This document shows, piece by piece, positions 32,206 to 44,930 of a stretch of 64,000 bases of DNA (positions within the stretch are counted from its first letter, which is position 1; every line of letters begins with the position of its first letter). The position numbers and the translations under genes were made by a program. The DNA lies in NCBI GenBank assembly GCA_022376925.1, contig JAIOJX010000004.1:6696001-6760000 (forward strand), read 5' to 3'. The notes under the pieces were generated by a model. It was not told the DNA's origin and did not search any database. It saw nothing but the letters and a program-made list of their open reading frames with translations. The DNA is from Tragulus kanchil (Eukaryota; Chordata; Mammalia; Artiodactyla; Tragulidae).

Positions 32206-34519
32206 TGACTGAACAATGTATTTTAGTATTTTTGTTACAGCAGTGCTCTGCTTCCACATCCAGCAGAAATAATTCAGACTACATTATGCTGTAGTAGCAA
32301 ACAACATAAACTCTCAGTGACTTTAAACAACAAAAATTGTTTCTTTTCTGTGCTATGCATTGATTGTGGCTAGGGAGAAAAAGTTTTATAAGCACTTTCT
32401 TTATCCAGTAGAATATGGAAAAGTCTACCATTCAAAACACGGTGCTAAGACTTTTGTAAAGACTTGACATGAGGGTTTAGCTTCTCAAGCCCATCCTTCT
32501 GGGGGACTTTTCTTCATCCTTTAATATCTAGCAGTGCTCTGGGTATTCAGAATGTACTCAGTAAATGGATTATAAATGAAGAGGTGTTGTGGAAACTAGA
32601 TTGGCTGTGAAGCAATCATATTTGTTGAAGGAGTAATTAGGAAAATTGTTACCATCTCATAAGAAGGTGTTTCTGTTATAGATGTGAGCAATTTGAACAC
32701 ATTTCCCAGAGACTCTGGAGTGAGAACAGAAGGTTGGTTTAGAGGCCTAACATTCCAAGTTTTTAACTTTGACTCACGGGTCAGGAAATGCTCATGACCT
32801 TGGATAGTATCAACAAAAGTATAGTGTCTAAAACAAGGAAGATTATCATCAATTCTGTTATACACTAACCAGCCCAGACCAAGAGTATTGGCTCTGATTC
32901 CTGCTCTTAAAGAGGGATGTAGTAAGTTGACATCATTTACTGACGACAATTGTAATGGTAGAGAGAGTTGGAGTTATTGTCCTAAGAAAGAGGAAGCCTG
33001 ACTTAGACATTATCTCTAACTATTTAAAAGTGCATGTTTTTAATTGAAGAAGAATTTGATTTATCCTAATTCACTTCCTATGGCATAACTGAGAGCAATA
33101 TGTCAATATAAAGAGGAAGATTTTGAGCATTCAAAGTAGACTAAAATGGAAATGGGTTACCCATGTCACTAAAGGCACTCAACTAAAGCTAAGTGGCCAT
33201 CTGTTAATATTTTATCAGGTTGTGGAAGTTAAGATTAGTTTACCTTTGAAATTACGGGAAGCTGTCATATTTTAGTATTTTTGTTACAGCAGTGCTCTGC
33301 TTCCACATCCAGCAGAAATAATTCAGACTACATTATGCTGTAGTAGCAAACAACATAAACTCTCAGTGACTTTAAACAACAAAATTGTTTCTTTTCTGTG
33401 CTATGCATTGATTGTGGCTAGGGAGAAAAAGTTTTATAAGCACTTTCTTTATCCAGTAGAATATGGAAAAGTCTACCATTCAAAACACGGTGCTAAGACT
33501 TTTGTAAAGACTTGACATGAGGGTTTAGCTTCTCAAGCCCATCCTTCTGGGGGACTTTTCTTCATCCTTTAATATCTAGCAGTGCTCTGGGTATTCAGAA
33601 TGTACTCAGTAAATGGATTATAAATGAAGAGGTGTTGTGGAAACTAGATTGGCTGTGAAGCAATCATATTTGTTGAAGGAGTAATTAGGAAAATTGTTAC
33701 CATCTCATAAGAAGGTGTTTCTGTTATAGATGTGAGCAATTTGAACACTTTTCCCCAGAGACTCTGGAGTGAGAACAGAAGGTTGGTTTAGAGGCCTAAC
33801 ATTCCAAGTTTTTAACTTTGACTCACGGGTCAGGAAATGCTCATGACCTTGGATAGTATCAACAAAAGTATAGTGTCTAAAACAAGGAAGATTATCATCA
33901 ATTCTGTTATACACTAACCAGCCCAGACCAAGAGTATTGGCTCTGATTCCTGCTCTTAAAGAGGGATGTAGTAAGTTGACATCATTTACTGACGACAATT
34001 GTAATGGTAGAGAGAGTTGGAGTTATTGTCCTAAGAAAGAGGAAGCCTGACTTAGACATTATCTCTAACTATTTAAAAGTGCATGTTTTTAATTGAAGAA
34101 GAATTTGATTTATCCTAATTCACTTCCTATGGCATAACTGAGAGCAATATGTCAATATAAAGAGGAAGATTTTGAGCATTCAAAGTAGACTAAAATGGAA
34201 ATGGGTTACCCATGTCACTAAAGGCACTCAACTAAAGCTAAGTGGCCATCTGTTAATATTTTATCAGGTTGTGGAAGTTAAGATTAGTTTACCTTTGAGA
34301 TTACTGGAAGCTGTCATATTGTGCTGCATATATGCTGCTGCTTACTCACTATCTCCTCTTGCTATTCAATGTGCATCTCAAAGTTCACATGTCTAAAACC
34401 AAGGTCATGCATCATATCCATCCACTCTAAAATGGTGCTTCACCTATATTCTCTGTTCAGTGAGTGAATGTGGCTAGTTAAAGAGATCAAACCAGTTGAT
34501 CCTAAAGGAAATCAACTCT
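32206..34519. other. Intergenic sequence, no gene
   Basis: Contains duplication 11. A 117-codon minus-strand frame (32949-32596) recurs only because of the duplication and is shortened to 97 codons by indels in the second copy. No homology recognised. Confidence 0.5.
32221..34320. repeat. Tandem duplication 11 (step about 1049 bp)
   Basis: 32221-33270 is repeated as 33270-34320 with a seamless join. Differences lie near 32698/33748 (T and C runs), 32333/33383 (A run) and 33249-33258/34298-34307 (two substitutions by the join). Confidence 0.95.
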
Positions 34520-34772
34520 GAATTCATTGAAAGGACTGATGCTAAAGCTCCAGTATTTTGGCCATCTGATATGAAGAGATGACTGATTGGAAAAGACTCT
34601 GATGCTGGGAAAAACAGAGGGCAGAAGGAGAAGGGGATGAGAGGATGAGATGATTGGATGGCATCACTGAGTCAATGGACATGAGTTTGAGCAAGCTTCC
34701 GGAAGATGGTGAAGGACAGGGAAGCCATCCATGGGTTTGCAAAATGTTGGACACAACTGAGTGACTGAACTA
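34520..34772 (+). mobile_element. BovB 3' end fragment (copy at 35687-35938)
   Basis: AAAGGACTGATGCTAAAGCT, TTGGAAAAGACTCTGATGCTG and GGACACAACTGAGTGACTGA are consecutive segments of the BovB 3' end, in sense orientation. Confidence 0.87.
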
Positions 34773-34913
34773 GTTAACCAGTTGTCCAACCTAGAGAGAT
34801 GAATATCATACTGACTTTGCCCTCTCATTTACCCACTATCTTCTGATCAGTGTCCAAATATTTCCTGCCCATTATACCTCTCTATCTTAAATATATATTC
34901 ATATATATACATG

Positions 34914-34942
34914 CACACACACACGCACACACACACACACCA
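34914..34942. repeat. (CA)n microsatellite (copy at 36077-36105)
   Basis: CA dinucleotides with one CG interruption, same interruption in both copies. Confidence 0.92.
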
Positions 34943-36675
34943 CCCATGTACCCCTATATGCATGTATGTATGTATATTTATCATCCACTGTTCTCCATCT
35001 TCACTACCTCTGCCCTCTTCCAGGCTGCCATTATTTCTCCACTAAACTTCTAGCTTGTCCCACACTTCTACTGTGCTCCTTCTCTAGTCCTATCTTGTAG
35101 CTAGAATAATGTTTCTCAAATGCATATACAATCACATATCTCTGATACTGCAAATTCTTCAAGGATCTCCATTGTCTTAACATGACTTATAAGGTCATTC
35201 ACAATCTATTTCCTTCTCTTCTGTTACTTTAGTTTCCAAATCTCTTTATAAACATGTTTATGTTGTATGTTGCTGGAGTTCCCCTACAAAGCAGTTTTAA
35301 CTTTTGAGAGCAATATGTCAATATAAAGAGGAAGATTTTGAGCATTCAAAGTAGACTAAAATGGAAATGGGTTACCCATGTCACTAAAGGCACTCAACTA
35401 AAGCTAAGTGGCCATCTGTTAATATTTTATCAGGTTGTGGAAGTTAAGATTAGTTTACCTTTGAGATTACTGGAAGCTGTCATATTGTGCTGCATATATG
35501 CTGCTGTACTCACTATCTCCTCTTGCTATTCAATGTGCATCTCAAAGTTCACATGTCTAAAACCAAGGTCATGCATCATATCCATCCACTCTAAAATGGT
35601 GCTTCACCTATATTCTCTGTTCAGTGAGTGAATGTGGCTAGTTAAAGAGATCAAACCAGTTGATCCTAAAGGAAATCAACTCTGAATTCATTGAAAGGAC
35701 TGATGCTAAAGCTCCAGTATTTTGGCCATCTGATATGAAGAGATGACTGATTGGAAAAGACTCTGATGCTGGGAAAAACAGAGGGCAGAAGGAGAAGGGG
35801 ATGAGAGGATGAGATGATTGGATGGCATCACTGAGTCAATGGACATGAGTTTGAGCAAGCTTCCGGAAGATGGTGAAGGACAGGGAAGCCATCCATGGGT
35901 TTGCAAAATGTTGGACACAACTGAGTGACTGAACTAGTTAACCAGTTGTCCAACCTAGAGAGATGAATATCATACTGACTTTGCCCTCTCATTTACCCAC
36001 TATCTTCTGATCAGTGTCCAAATATTTCCTGCCCATTATACCTCTCTATCTTAAATATATATTCATATATATACATGCACACACACACGCACACACACAC
36101 ACACCACCCATGTACCCCTATATGCATGTATGTATGTATATTTATCATCCACTGTTCTCCATCTTCACTACCTCTGCCCTCTTCCAGGCTGCCATTATTT
36201 CTCCACTAAACTTCTAGCTTGTCCCACACTTCTACTGTGCTCCTTCTCTAGTCCTATCTTGTAGCTAGAATAATGTTTCTCAAATGCATATACAATCACA
36301 TATCTCTGATACTGCAAATTCTTCAAGGATCTCCATTGTCTTAACATGACTTATAAGGTCATTCACAATCTATTTCCTTCTCTTCTGTTACTTTAGTTTC
36401 CAAATCTCTTTATAAACATGCTCTTGCATGTTTATGTTGTATGTTGCTGGCAGTTCCCCTACAAAGATCATCAGATCTCTGTGCATGTTGTTATCTCTGC
36501 TCGAGGTCATCTTCCCTCCTTTTTCATCTCCCTTCACCCTGTTAACATGTATTGATCATCCAGAGTTTACTCAACGTGTTTTATGAGAAGATATCTCCCA
36601 TATTTCCAGACTGGAAGTGTCCCTCTTGTGTTCTACTCTCTTACCTTCTCTATGCCTTTGTCTTAACACTGTACA

Positions 36676-36860
36676 GCAGAGTCAGCAAAATAGCCCACAA
36701 GCCAAATACATTCCATTACATATTTTGGTAAATAAAATTTTATTAGAATACCACATTTATTTATTTATCCTTTGTCTATGGCTGTTTTTGTTCTACAAAT
36801 GACAGCTGAATGGTTGTGACAGAAACCATATGCCCCACCAAACCACAAATATTTACTCTT
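36676..36860. mobile_element. Ancient DNA-transposon-like repeat (partial copy at 37797-37938)
   Basis: CAGAGTCAGCAAAATAGCCC, AAATAAAATTTTATTAGAAT and TTTGTCTATGGCTG match the order of a common old mammalian non-autonomous element. Exact family not certain. Confidence 0.5.
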
Positions 36861-38872
36861 GGGTTGTATATTAATTTCCTAGAACTGCCATATCAGAGAA
36901 TCACAGATTGTGTGGCTTCAGCAACAGAAATGTATTGTTTCTCTGTTCTGGAGGCTAGAGTTCAAAGATCAAGGTGTTGTCGAGGTAAATTCCTACTGAG
37001 GGCTGTGACAATGAATCTGTCCCATGCTTTTCCCTTTGATGGTTTGCCAGCAGTCTTCATCATTCACTAACTTATAGACACATCACTCTACTCTCTGCCT
37101 TGATGGTCACATGGTGTTTTCCTTGTGTCCCTGTCTGTCTCAAAATGTCCCCCTTCTATAAGGACACTGCCATATATAATCAAGGGGCCTACCATGTTGA
37201 TGTCATTTTAAGTTGATGACTTCTTTAAGGACCTCATCTCTAAATAGGATGATACTGAGAGATACTGGGGGTTAAAAATTCAACATATGGATTTTGGAGT
37301 AGACAAAACTCAGCTCATAACAGGTTCTTTTCAGAAAACCCCTAGTTTACAGTGTTGTATTCAACCATGTATCCCAAAGGGCAAGACATAGGTCCTGCTA
37401 ATGATAGTATTGCCAATATTTAGCATGATGCTTTGGCTAGACTAATCATTCAATAAATATTCACTTAGTTAAGAAATGATTTTGAGATACCACATGGTGG
37501 CCTGACATCTCATTTTTTAACTGTATTTATACTGCCTTATATAATTATTGTGATCTATTTCATAATTACTCCTAGATGTCTGAATGTTTTCATCATGATC
37601 TAGACTTTGTCTTTAGTCATCTGTAAATAAGATGCTAAATCTCTCAAGATGTGAGTTTCCTTATCACCAAGGTCAGAATTCCTGAAATACTAATATTCCA
37701 TAATACTGATGACATTTGGGGAATGTGGTCATCCTTCTACCTTGGCAACTAATCTTGTCTTTGTTTACAAAGTTCAGTGGGTCTATATCCTTGTTTACAT
37801 ATTTTGGTAAATAAAATTTTATTAGAATACCACATTTATTTATTTATCCTTTGTCTATGGCTGTTTTGTTCTACAAATGACAGCTGAATGGTTGTGACAG
37901 AAACCATATGCCCCACCAAACCACAAATATTTACTCTTGGGTTGTATATTAATTTCCTAGAACTGCCATATCAGAGAATCACAGATTGTGTGGCTTCAGC
38001 AACAGAAATGTATTGTTTCTCTGTTCTGGAGGCTAGAGTTCAAAGATCAAGGTGTTGTCGAGGTAAATTCCTACTGAGGGCTGTGACAATGAATCTGTCC
38101 CATGCTTTTCCCTTTGATGGTTTGCCAGCAGTCTTCATCATTCACTAACTTATAGACACATCACTCTACTCTCTGCCTTGATGGTCACATGGTGTTTTCC
38201 TTGTGTCCCTGTCTGTCTCAAAATGTCCCCTTCTATAAGGACACTGCCATATATAATCAAGGGGCCTACCATGTTGATGTCATTTTAAGTTGATGACTTC
38301 TTTAAGGACCTCATCTCTAAATAGGATGATACTGAGAGATACTGGGGGTTAAAAATTCAACATATGGATTTTGGAGTAGACAAAACTCAGCTCATAACAG
38401 GTTCTTTTCAGAAAACCCCTAGTTTACAGTGTTGTATTCAACCATGTATCCCAAAGGGCAAGACATAGGTCCTGCTAATGATAGTATTGCCAATATTTAG
38501 CATGATGCTTTGGCTAGACTAATCATTCAATAAATATTCACTTAGTTAAGAAATGATTTTGAGATACCACATGGTGGCCTGACATCTCATTTTTTAACTG
38601 TATTTATACTGCCTTATATAATTATTGTGATCTATTTCATAATTACTCCTAGATGTCTGAATGTTTTCATCATGATCTAGACTTTGTCTTTAGTCATCTG
38701 TAAATAAGATGCTAAATCTCTCAAGATGTGAGTTTCCTTATCACCAAGGTCAGAATTCCTGAAATACTAATATTCCATAATACTGATGACATTTGGGGAA
38801 TGTGGTCATCCTTCTACCTTGGCAACTAATCTTGTCTTTGTTTACAAAGTTCAGTGGGTCTATATCCTTGTA
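36718..38872. repeat. Tandem duplication 13 (step about 1079 bp)
   Basis: 36718-37790 is repeated as 37796-38872, covering an old DNA-transposon-like repeat and a MaLR-like LTR. Single-base homopolymer differences occur near 36787/37866 and 37149/38227. Confidence 0.95.
36866..37325. mobile_element. Old MaLR-like LTR (copy at 37944-38402)
   Basis: TTAATTTCCTAGAACTGCCA, CTGTTCTGGAGGCTAGAGTT, CCTTCTATAAGGACACTGCC and TACTGGGGGTTAAAAATTCA appear in the order of a mammalian-wide ERVL-MaLR-type LTR. Heavily diverged, non-coding. Confidence 0.6.
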
Positions 38873-39321
38873 GGTTTATAAGAGAGAAAGAAGAAGAAAA
38901 AGACCTTGATTTAGCTTAATTTTCACAGAGGTGTCTCTGAATTCCCAATTTCCCGGAAAGTCAATGGGGGCTTCTGTGGGAGGAGATACCATATATTGAA
39001 AGAGAACCATGGTAGATGTTGATTTCTTTCTAAACTATTTGATGGGAGTAAAGTTAGTTTCAGCCTCCAGCCCCAATGGCCTTTATTGGTTGGGAACAGA
39101 AAAGGCTTAAGGGTGCTTAAACCACTAGCAAATAGAGGGTTTAGTAATTACATCTTTATGAAGGTGAATACATAGCGGCACCCAGAATAGTTTTCTCTGC
39201 AGATCAGAAGAGCACTCAGTGGAAATCAACCTCAGACTATCTGATGTGATTTATAAGTAGAGAAAAGCTCCTACTGGCTAAATGTCCAGACCTGACAGCG
39301 TTTAAGATCTTATTATTTCTT
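38873..39321. other. Gene-free unduplicated sequence
   Basis: Nothing recognised. Confidence 0.45.
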
Positions 39322-39339
39322 TAAACCTCTCATTTCTTT

Positions 39340-39661
39340 TGTTGTTGTTGTTGTTGTTTGTTTATTTATCTTTTGTGGGGTGAGGTAGGGAGGGGGATGG
39401 GGGGCCACTTCTATTGGTCTTTCATTTGTCCATTTTCATCCATCTTTGTTCTTTGGCCCATGTGGGCCTCCCATCGCGGTGGCCGCTTGTCGTCACAGAG
39501 CGCCGGCTCTGGGCGCATGCGCTCCAGAGCTCCGGCTTGGTAATTGGACACATCAGCCCAGCCGCTCCGCGGCACGTGGGATCTTCCCAGGCCAGGGCTC
39601 GAACTGGCGCCCCTTGCACTGCAAGGCGGTGTCCTTACCCACTGGACCACCAGGGAAGCCC
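39340..39661 (-). mobile_element. tRNA-derived cetartiodactyl SINE, inverted
   Basis: GC-rich body ending GGACCACCAGGGAAGCCC. Target sites of about 18 bp (39322-39339 and 39662-39679, one mismatch) flank it. A GTT-repeat tail lies at the left. It is relatively young, with many CpGs. Frames of 61-100 codons on both strands are its shadows. Confidence 0.9.
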
Positions 39662-39769
39662 TAAACCTCTTATTTCTTTGCGGGAAATAGTGTCAGCCTC
39701 AGTGTCATCCTCATGAGTAGCAGTAGCATAGGCAGCAGAAGCAGCTTCTATGATAGAATGTTAACTATG

Positions 39770-39935
39770 TGCAAGGAACTGAACTAAGAGCTTTACTCGA
39801 ATAATATAACCCTTGAGACAACCAATGAGAAGGTATTTTTATTCCTTCCCATTTTACAGGTCAGAAAACCCAGGACTTAGGTTAAATACCTTATGAACTC
39901 ACACAGCTGATATTCATCAGTGCCAGGACATGAAT
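39770..39935. mobile_element. MIR-like SINE
   Basis: CTATGTGCAAGGAACTGAAC, CCCATTTTACAGGTCAGAAA and AACTCACACAGCTGATATTC follow the MIR layout. Confidence 0.7.
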
Positions 39936-40283
39936 AGGACCTAACCATTACTTTTGCCTTTATTCATGAGTCATAATCATCATGCAACAAATGTGATTTT
40001 TTTCTTATGTAAACTACTGAACCATTTATATCTAAGATATCTACATTTAAACAGAGTATTCCTAATGACCCAACATACTCACATGCGGATCAGTCCAAAG
40101 CTGACATGTACTCAGTTCTGGGATTCATATTTTAAAGAATTTCTGACTAAAGTTAAAAGATCAAATTTTAGGCACTCAAGTTAGTAGAACCGGTCAGATA
40201 TTTTGTATAGATTGGCCCACAGAATAAAGCAAATGGCAATTTTCCATATTAGTGATATTTATATAGCAGGGGTACTGGTAAAT

Positions 40284-40485
40284 AGGGCTTCCCAGGTGGT
40301 TCATTGATAAATAATCTACCTGCCAAAGCAGGAGATGCAGGAGACATGGGTTTGATCCCTGGGTCAGGAGAAGGAAATGACAACCCACTGCAATATTCTT
40401 ACCTGTAGAATCCATGGACAGAGGAGCCTGGTGGGCTACAGGCCACAGGGTTGTAAAAAGTTGGATGCAATTAAGCTTGCATGCA
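40284..40485 (+). mobile_element. Bov-tA-type SINE
   Basis: AGGGCTTCCCAGGTGGTTCA, AGACATGGGTTTGATCCCTG and GGACAGAGGAGCCTGGTGGG; the 3' end merges into TTGGATGCAATTAAGC. Confidence 0.86.
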
Positions 40486-40602
40486 AACACACACTTGTAG
40501 ATAACACCATTCAGTGTCCTTGTCACTGTGGAAAGTGTTTTCAATGAAAGTACACAGGGATTTTGGTGATCTAGTTGAAGAGACAGATTAATGAAGTAAT
40601 TT

Positions 40603-40637
40603 CATCAGTTCAGTTCAGTCACTCAGTTGTGTCTATG
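40603..40637 (-). mobile_element. BovB 3' tip
   Basis: TCAGTTCAGTTCAGTCACTC then TTGTGTCT matches only the extreme BovB 3' end. Confidence 0.55.
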
Positions 40638-40824
40638 GCATGATCTTCAGAAAAATCTCTTTTGGCTGTAGCAGGGAAATGAATGGAGATGAGAAAGATG
40701 GGAGCGTACAGGCTTTTCTTGTTTTCTTATAGTCCCAGTGATAGATCGTGGGTCACTTGAACTGGATAGTGGTGACGGGAAGAGATAGAATTAGAAAAGA
40801 ATGTCAACAGGACTACTAAGTGTC

Positions 40825-40990
40825 TGCTTCTTGCTGCCTGTGTGACCTTGAGAACATCCTTAACCTCTCTGAGTCACTGTTCATATCTCTGTAGAAATTC
40901 AAACTATGGCATTGTCTGCTTCAAGGTTATTGTGAGTTGACATGGGTATCTGACACATGGTAAGTGCTATGTGAGTGTTAACCATTACAG
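40825..40990 (+). mobile_element. MIR-like SINE
   Basis: CTGTGTGACCTTGAGAACAT, CCTCTCTGAGTCACTGTTCA and ACACATGGTAAGTGCTATGT mark a near-complete MIR. Confidence 0.75.
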
Positions 40991-41116
40991 AAGTCATCAT
41001 AGTAATAGTACTCAAATTATTAAATTTAGGATGAAGGATAAAAACATTTACATAGTTGGATTCATATAAGTAAAACTGCTGGGTCAAAAAGATAACATTA
41101 AAAAGTAATTGACCTG

Positions 41117-41445
41117 GGCTTCCCTGGTGGTCCAGTGGGTAAGGACACCGCCTTGCAGTGCAAGGGGTGCCGGTTCCAGCCCTGGCCTGGAAAGATCTCA
41201 CGTGCTGCGGAGCGGCTGGACTGATGTGTCCAGTTACCGAGCTGGAGCTCTGCAGCACATGCGCCCAGAGCCGGTGCTCTGAGACAACAGAGGCTGCTGC
41301 GATGGGAGGCCCACACAGGCCACAGAACAAAGATGGATAAAAATGGACAAATGAAAGACCAATAGAAGTGACCCGCCTTCTCCCCTCCCTCCCCACCCCA
41401 CCCTCCACCAAAATAAATAAATAAATAAATCTTTAAAAAAGAAAG
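41117..41445 (+). mobile_element. tRNA-derived cetartiodactyl SINE with target sites (partial copy 42229-42533)
   Basis: Perfect 13-bp target sites AGTAATTGACCTG (41104-41116 and 41446-41458) bracket a GGCTTCCCTGGTGGTCCAG head and an (AAAT)n tail. The second copy starts inside the element at the duplication join. Frames including a 170-codon minus-strand one are shadows. Confidence 0.92.
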
Positions 41446-43314
41446 AGTAATTGACCTGAAATATGCTTCTTTGTAACTTTTTAAAGCCTTGTGTTAGAAA
41501 AACTAAAAAAAAAAAACACAACTTATCTTTCACATTTTTATCCTCTCCAAAAGCTGTTCAGACTTATAGTTCTACTAAGGAGACTAGAAGTCCATATGAC
41601 CCCCAAAATTTGCCAGCACTAGACATCAGCAGAATTTCCTTTTTGAGGCATAGTATTATTTAATTTTAGCTTAAATTTAACTATCTTTTTATATTAAATG
41701 GTCTCCTTTTTTCTGTGAAATGCCTTTTCACACAACTTGCCCAACATAAGTAATAAATAGCAAAGCAGACTTTTGAAAACACCATAGAAACAAAGACTAA
41801 AAGGCAAATTCCAGTAAATAGTTAGAACTTTGAGGAGTCAGACAAAGGCAACCAAGGAAGTAAGGAGATTAGAAGTCATTAATGTGACAGTACAAAGCCC
41901 CCAGGAGGCTTGGTTCTGGAGGAAAGAACACTTTGGAAGATGGACATGTGGAAGATAAATTAGACTTTTCCCATGCTGCTTCTTTGGCTCGAATAATGAT
42001 GCTACAAACAGGTACATATTAAGTTAAAATAAGAAAGAGATTTCTAATGGTTCTCTGAATTCTCTGAATGCAAATAAAGGAAGCTGTGTGAGAGGTGGGG
42101 ACTTTCCTAGCAGGGAAGACATTCAAGGAGCCTGGAGACCTCTCAGAGCTGCTGGAAAGGATTATAAATCAGGCAAGGATGAATAAGTTTCGTTAGTGTG
42201 TCCTCCACAGACCAGCAGCATGCCCACGGGGTAAGGACACCGCCTTGCAGTGCAGGTGCCGGTTCCAGCCCTGGCCTGGAAAGATCTCACGTGCTGCGGG
42301 CGGCTGGACTGATGTGTCCAGTTACCGAGCTGGAGCTCTGCAGCACATGCGCCCAGAGCCGGTGCTCTGAGACAACAGAGGCTGCTGCGATGGGAGGCCC
42401 ACACAGGCCACAGAACAAAGATGGATAAAAATGGACAAATGAAAGACCAATAGAAGTGACCCGCCTTCTCCCCTCCCTCCCCACCCCACCCTCCACCAAA
42501 ATAAATAAATAAATAAATCTTTAAAAAAGAAAGAGTAATTGACCTGAAATATGCTTCTTTGTAACTTTTTAAAGCCTTGTGTTAGAAAAACTAAAAAAAA
42601 AAAACACAACTTATCTTTCACATTTTTATCCTCTCCAAAAGCTGTTCAGACTTATAGTTCTACTAAGGAGACTAGAAGTCCATATGACCCCCAAAATTTG
42701 CCAGCACTAGACATCAGCAGAATTTCCTTTTTGAGGCATAGTATTATTTAATTTTAGCTTAAATTTAACTATCTTTTTATATTAAATGGTCTCCTTTTTT
42801 CTGTGAAATGCCTTTTCACACAACTTGCCCAACATAAGTAATAAATAGCAAAGCAGACTTTTGAAAACACCATAGAAACAAAGACTAAAAGGCAAATTCC
42901 AGTAAATAGTTAGAACTTTGAGGAGTCAGACAAAGGCAACCAAGGAAGTAAGGAGATTAGAAGTCATTAATGTGACAGTACAAAGCCCCCAGGAGGCTTG
43001 GTTCTGGAGGAAAGAACACTTTGGAAGATGGACATGTGGAAGATAAATTAGACTTTTCCCATGCTGCTTCTTTGGCTCGAATAATGATGCTACAAACAGG
43101 TACATATTAAGTTAAAATAAGAAAGAGATTTCTAATGGTTCTCTGAATTCTCTGAATGCAAATAAAGGAAGCTGTGTGAGAGGTGGGGACTTTCCTAGCA
43201 GGGAAGACATTCAAGGGAGCCTGGAGACCTCTCAGAGCTGCTGGAAAGGATTATAAATCAGGCAAGGATGAATAAGTTTCTTAGTTTTCAGTGTGTCCTC
43301 CACAGACCAGCAGC
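41137..43314. repeat. Tandem duplication 14 (step about 1091 bp)
   Basis: 41137-42222 is repeated as 42229-43314. The second copy starts inside a tRNA SINE, and its first 80 bases carry several small deletions relative to the first, as expected of noisy sequence at a join. Confidence 0.95.
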
Positions 43315-43440
43315 ATGGGCATCACATGGGAGCTTATTAGACTTGCAGAATTCAGAGTCCAGCTCTGACTTCCTCAATCAGAGAGTGCATTTCAGCAGGA
43401 CTCCCAGAAGGCTTATTGGTACATTAAAGTGTGAAGAACA
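43285..43440. mobile_element. MER5-like hAT element fragment
   Basis: CAGCAGCATGGGCATCACAT, GGGAGCTTATTAGACTTGCA and CCAGCTCTGACTTCCTCAAT resemble this old non-autonomous DNA transposon. Confidence 0.5.
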
Positions 43441-44254
43441 CTGGACTAAATAACTTCAATAGTTCTTTTTTTAATTGGAACAATCCTGTGAGCCTAGGAG
43501 TGATCTCTAGAGAAGGATGTTGGGCATGGCATGAAGACAGTGGCGGGGGTCTCGTTGAGCTGGCAGGGCTCATAGGATTTGTGAAACTTCTCCATGCATT
43601 TCTGTACCAGTTCATAGCAGTGCCTGTGGTAATACAGGGAGAAGTGGTTTGTTTCTTTCAGAGTGAATGTTAAACGGTTGACTGTCAGAGTCGAAGACCG
43701 TTGAAGATTATCTGGTTTATGGCTTTATTTGTTTTATAGCTCTATTTTATTGGGGAAGAACTGAAGATAAGAAAAGGGTAGTGAAATGCCCAGGTTAAAA
43801 TGGAAATTGGTAATTTCTATACTTCAATTTCTAACCAAGTTTGTTCTCTCCCTAGTTTTCTGTCTACCTCTCCAACTCTTTGTCCTTCTCCTCACTTCTT
43901 GTACATGCAGTCACACATGTATGCGCGTGCGTGCATGCGCGCGCACACACACACACACATTAAGTTAACCTTCTTAATCTGGTGGGGCTGTCCTCAGGGC
44001 CAGATACCAAGACCAAGGCGAGAAGGGATTGTAATACCTCAGAAGGAATCTTCCAGGCTTAGCAAAACAGGCTGTGAAGAACTGTATGAACAGCACTTGA
44101 AGTGGAAAAGAATGTATATTAAGAATGCCAACACTTTTCAGCATAATGCATACTCTTCATTGGTTTGTCCTCAAACTCTCCAGCTGAGATTTGTCATTGG
44201 TTTCAATAAGTCTAACTTCATGATTTAGACCAGAGGAAAAATTGGGGAAGAGTT
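43441..44254. other. Gene-free intergenic sequence with CA/CG repeat
   Basis: Contains a GCGTGC/CA microsatellite at 43921-43959; otherwise nothing recognised. Confidence 0.5.
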
Positions 44255-44930
44255 GAGTTGTTGTTCAGTCACTAAGCTATGTCTGACTCTTTGTGACTCC
44301 ATGGACTGTAGCACACTGGGCTTCCCTGTCCTTCACTATGTCCCAGAGTTTGCCCAAACTTGTGACCATTGAATTGGTGATGTCATCCAACCATCTCATC
44401 CTCTGTCGTTCCTTTCTCCTTCTATTCTCAATATTTCCCAGCATCAGGATCTTTTCCAATGAATTGGCTCTTGGTATCAATTAGCCAAAACATTGGAGCT
44501 TCAGCTTCAGTATCTATCCTTTCAATGAATATTCAGGGTTGATTTCTCCATGGTGAGTTCAGACCAGTCAATCTCCAGCACCAGAATTCAAAAGCATCAA
44601 TTCTTTGGTGCTCAGCCTTCTTTATGGTCCAACTCTCACATCCATACATGACTACTGGAAAAATCATTGCTTTGACTACCACAGACATTTACTGGCAAAG
44701 TGATCTCTCTGCTTTTTAATATGTTGTCTAGATTTGTCATGACTTTCTTCTAAGGAGCAAGTGTCTTTTAATTTCATGGCTACTGTCATTGTCTGCAGTG
44801 ATTTTGAAACTCAGTAAAATAAAATCTGTCACTGTTTCCACTTTTTCCCCATCTATTTGCCATGAAGTGATGGGATCAGATGCCATGATCTTAGTTTTTT
44901 GAATGTTGAATGAGCAATCCTAATCCCAGC
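44255..44930 (-). mobile_element. BovB 3' end (partial copy 45682-46025)
   Basis: Antisense BovB: GTTGTTCAGTCACTAAGCTA tip, CCAGCATCAGGATCTTTTCC, then GTGATGGGATCAGATGCCAT. Minus-strand frames retain [11 protein letters not shown] and MYGCESWTIRR, BovB reverse-transcriptase C-terminal pieces, with frameshifts between. The large L1 starts just beyond it. Confidence 0.88.

Larger units (their letters stand above)
34140..36471. repeat. Tandem duplication 12 (step about 1166 bp)
   Basis: 34140-35295 is repeated as 35306-36471. It is chained with duplication 11, so 33091-33268 occurs three times. It carries a BovB fragment and a (CA)n tract. The first copy lacks about 10 bases found near 36420-36430. 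Confidence 0.95.

Noticed and set aside
32596..33998. Duplicated 97-117-codon minus-strand frames
   Set aside because: Duplicate of the same chance frame; an indel changes its end, as expected of non-coding DNA.
40899..41411. 170-codon minus-strand frame
   Set aside because: Most of it is an inverted tRNA SINE; related frames recur in each SINE of this type in the window.
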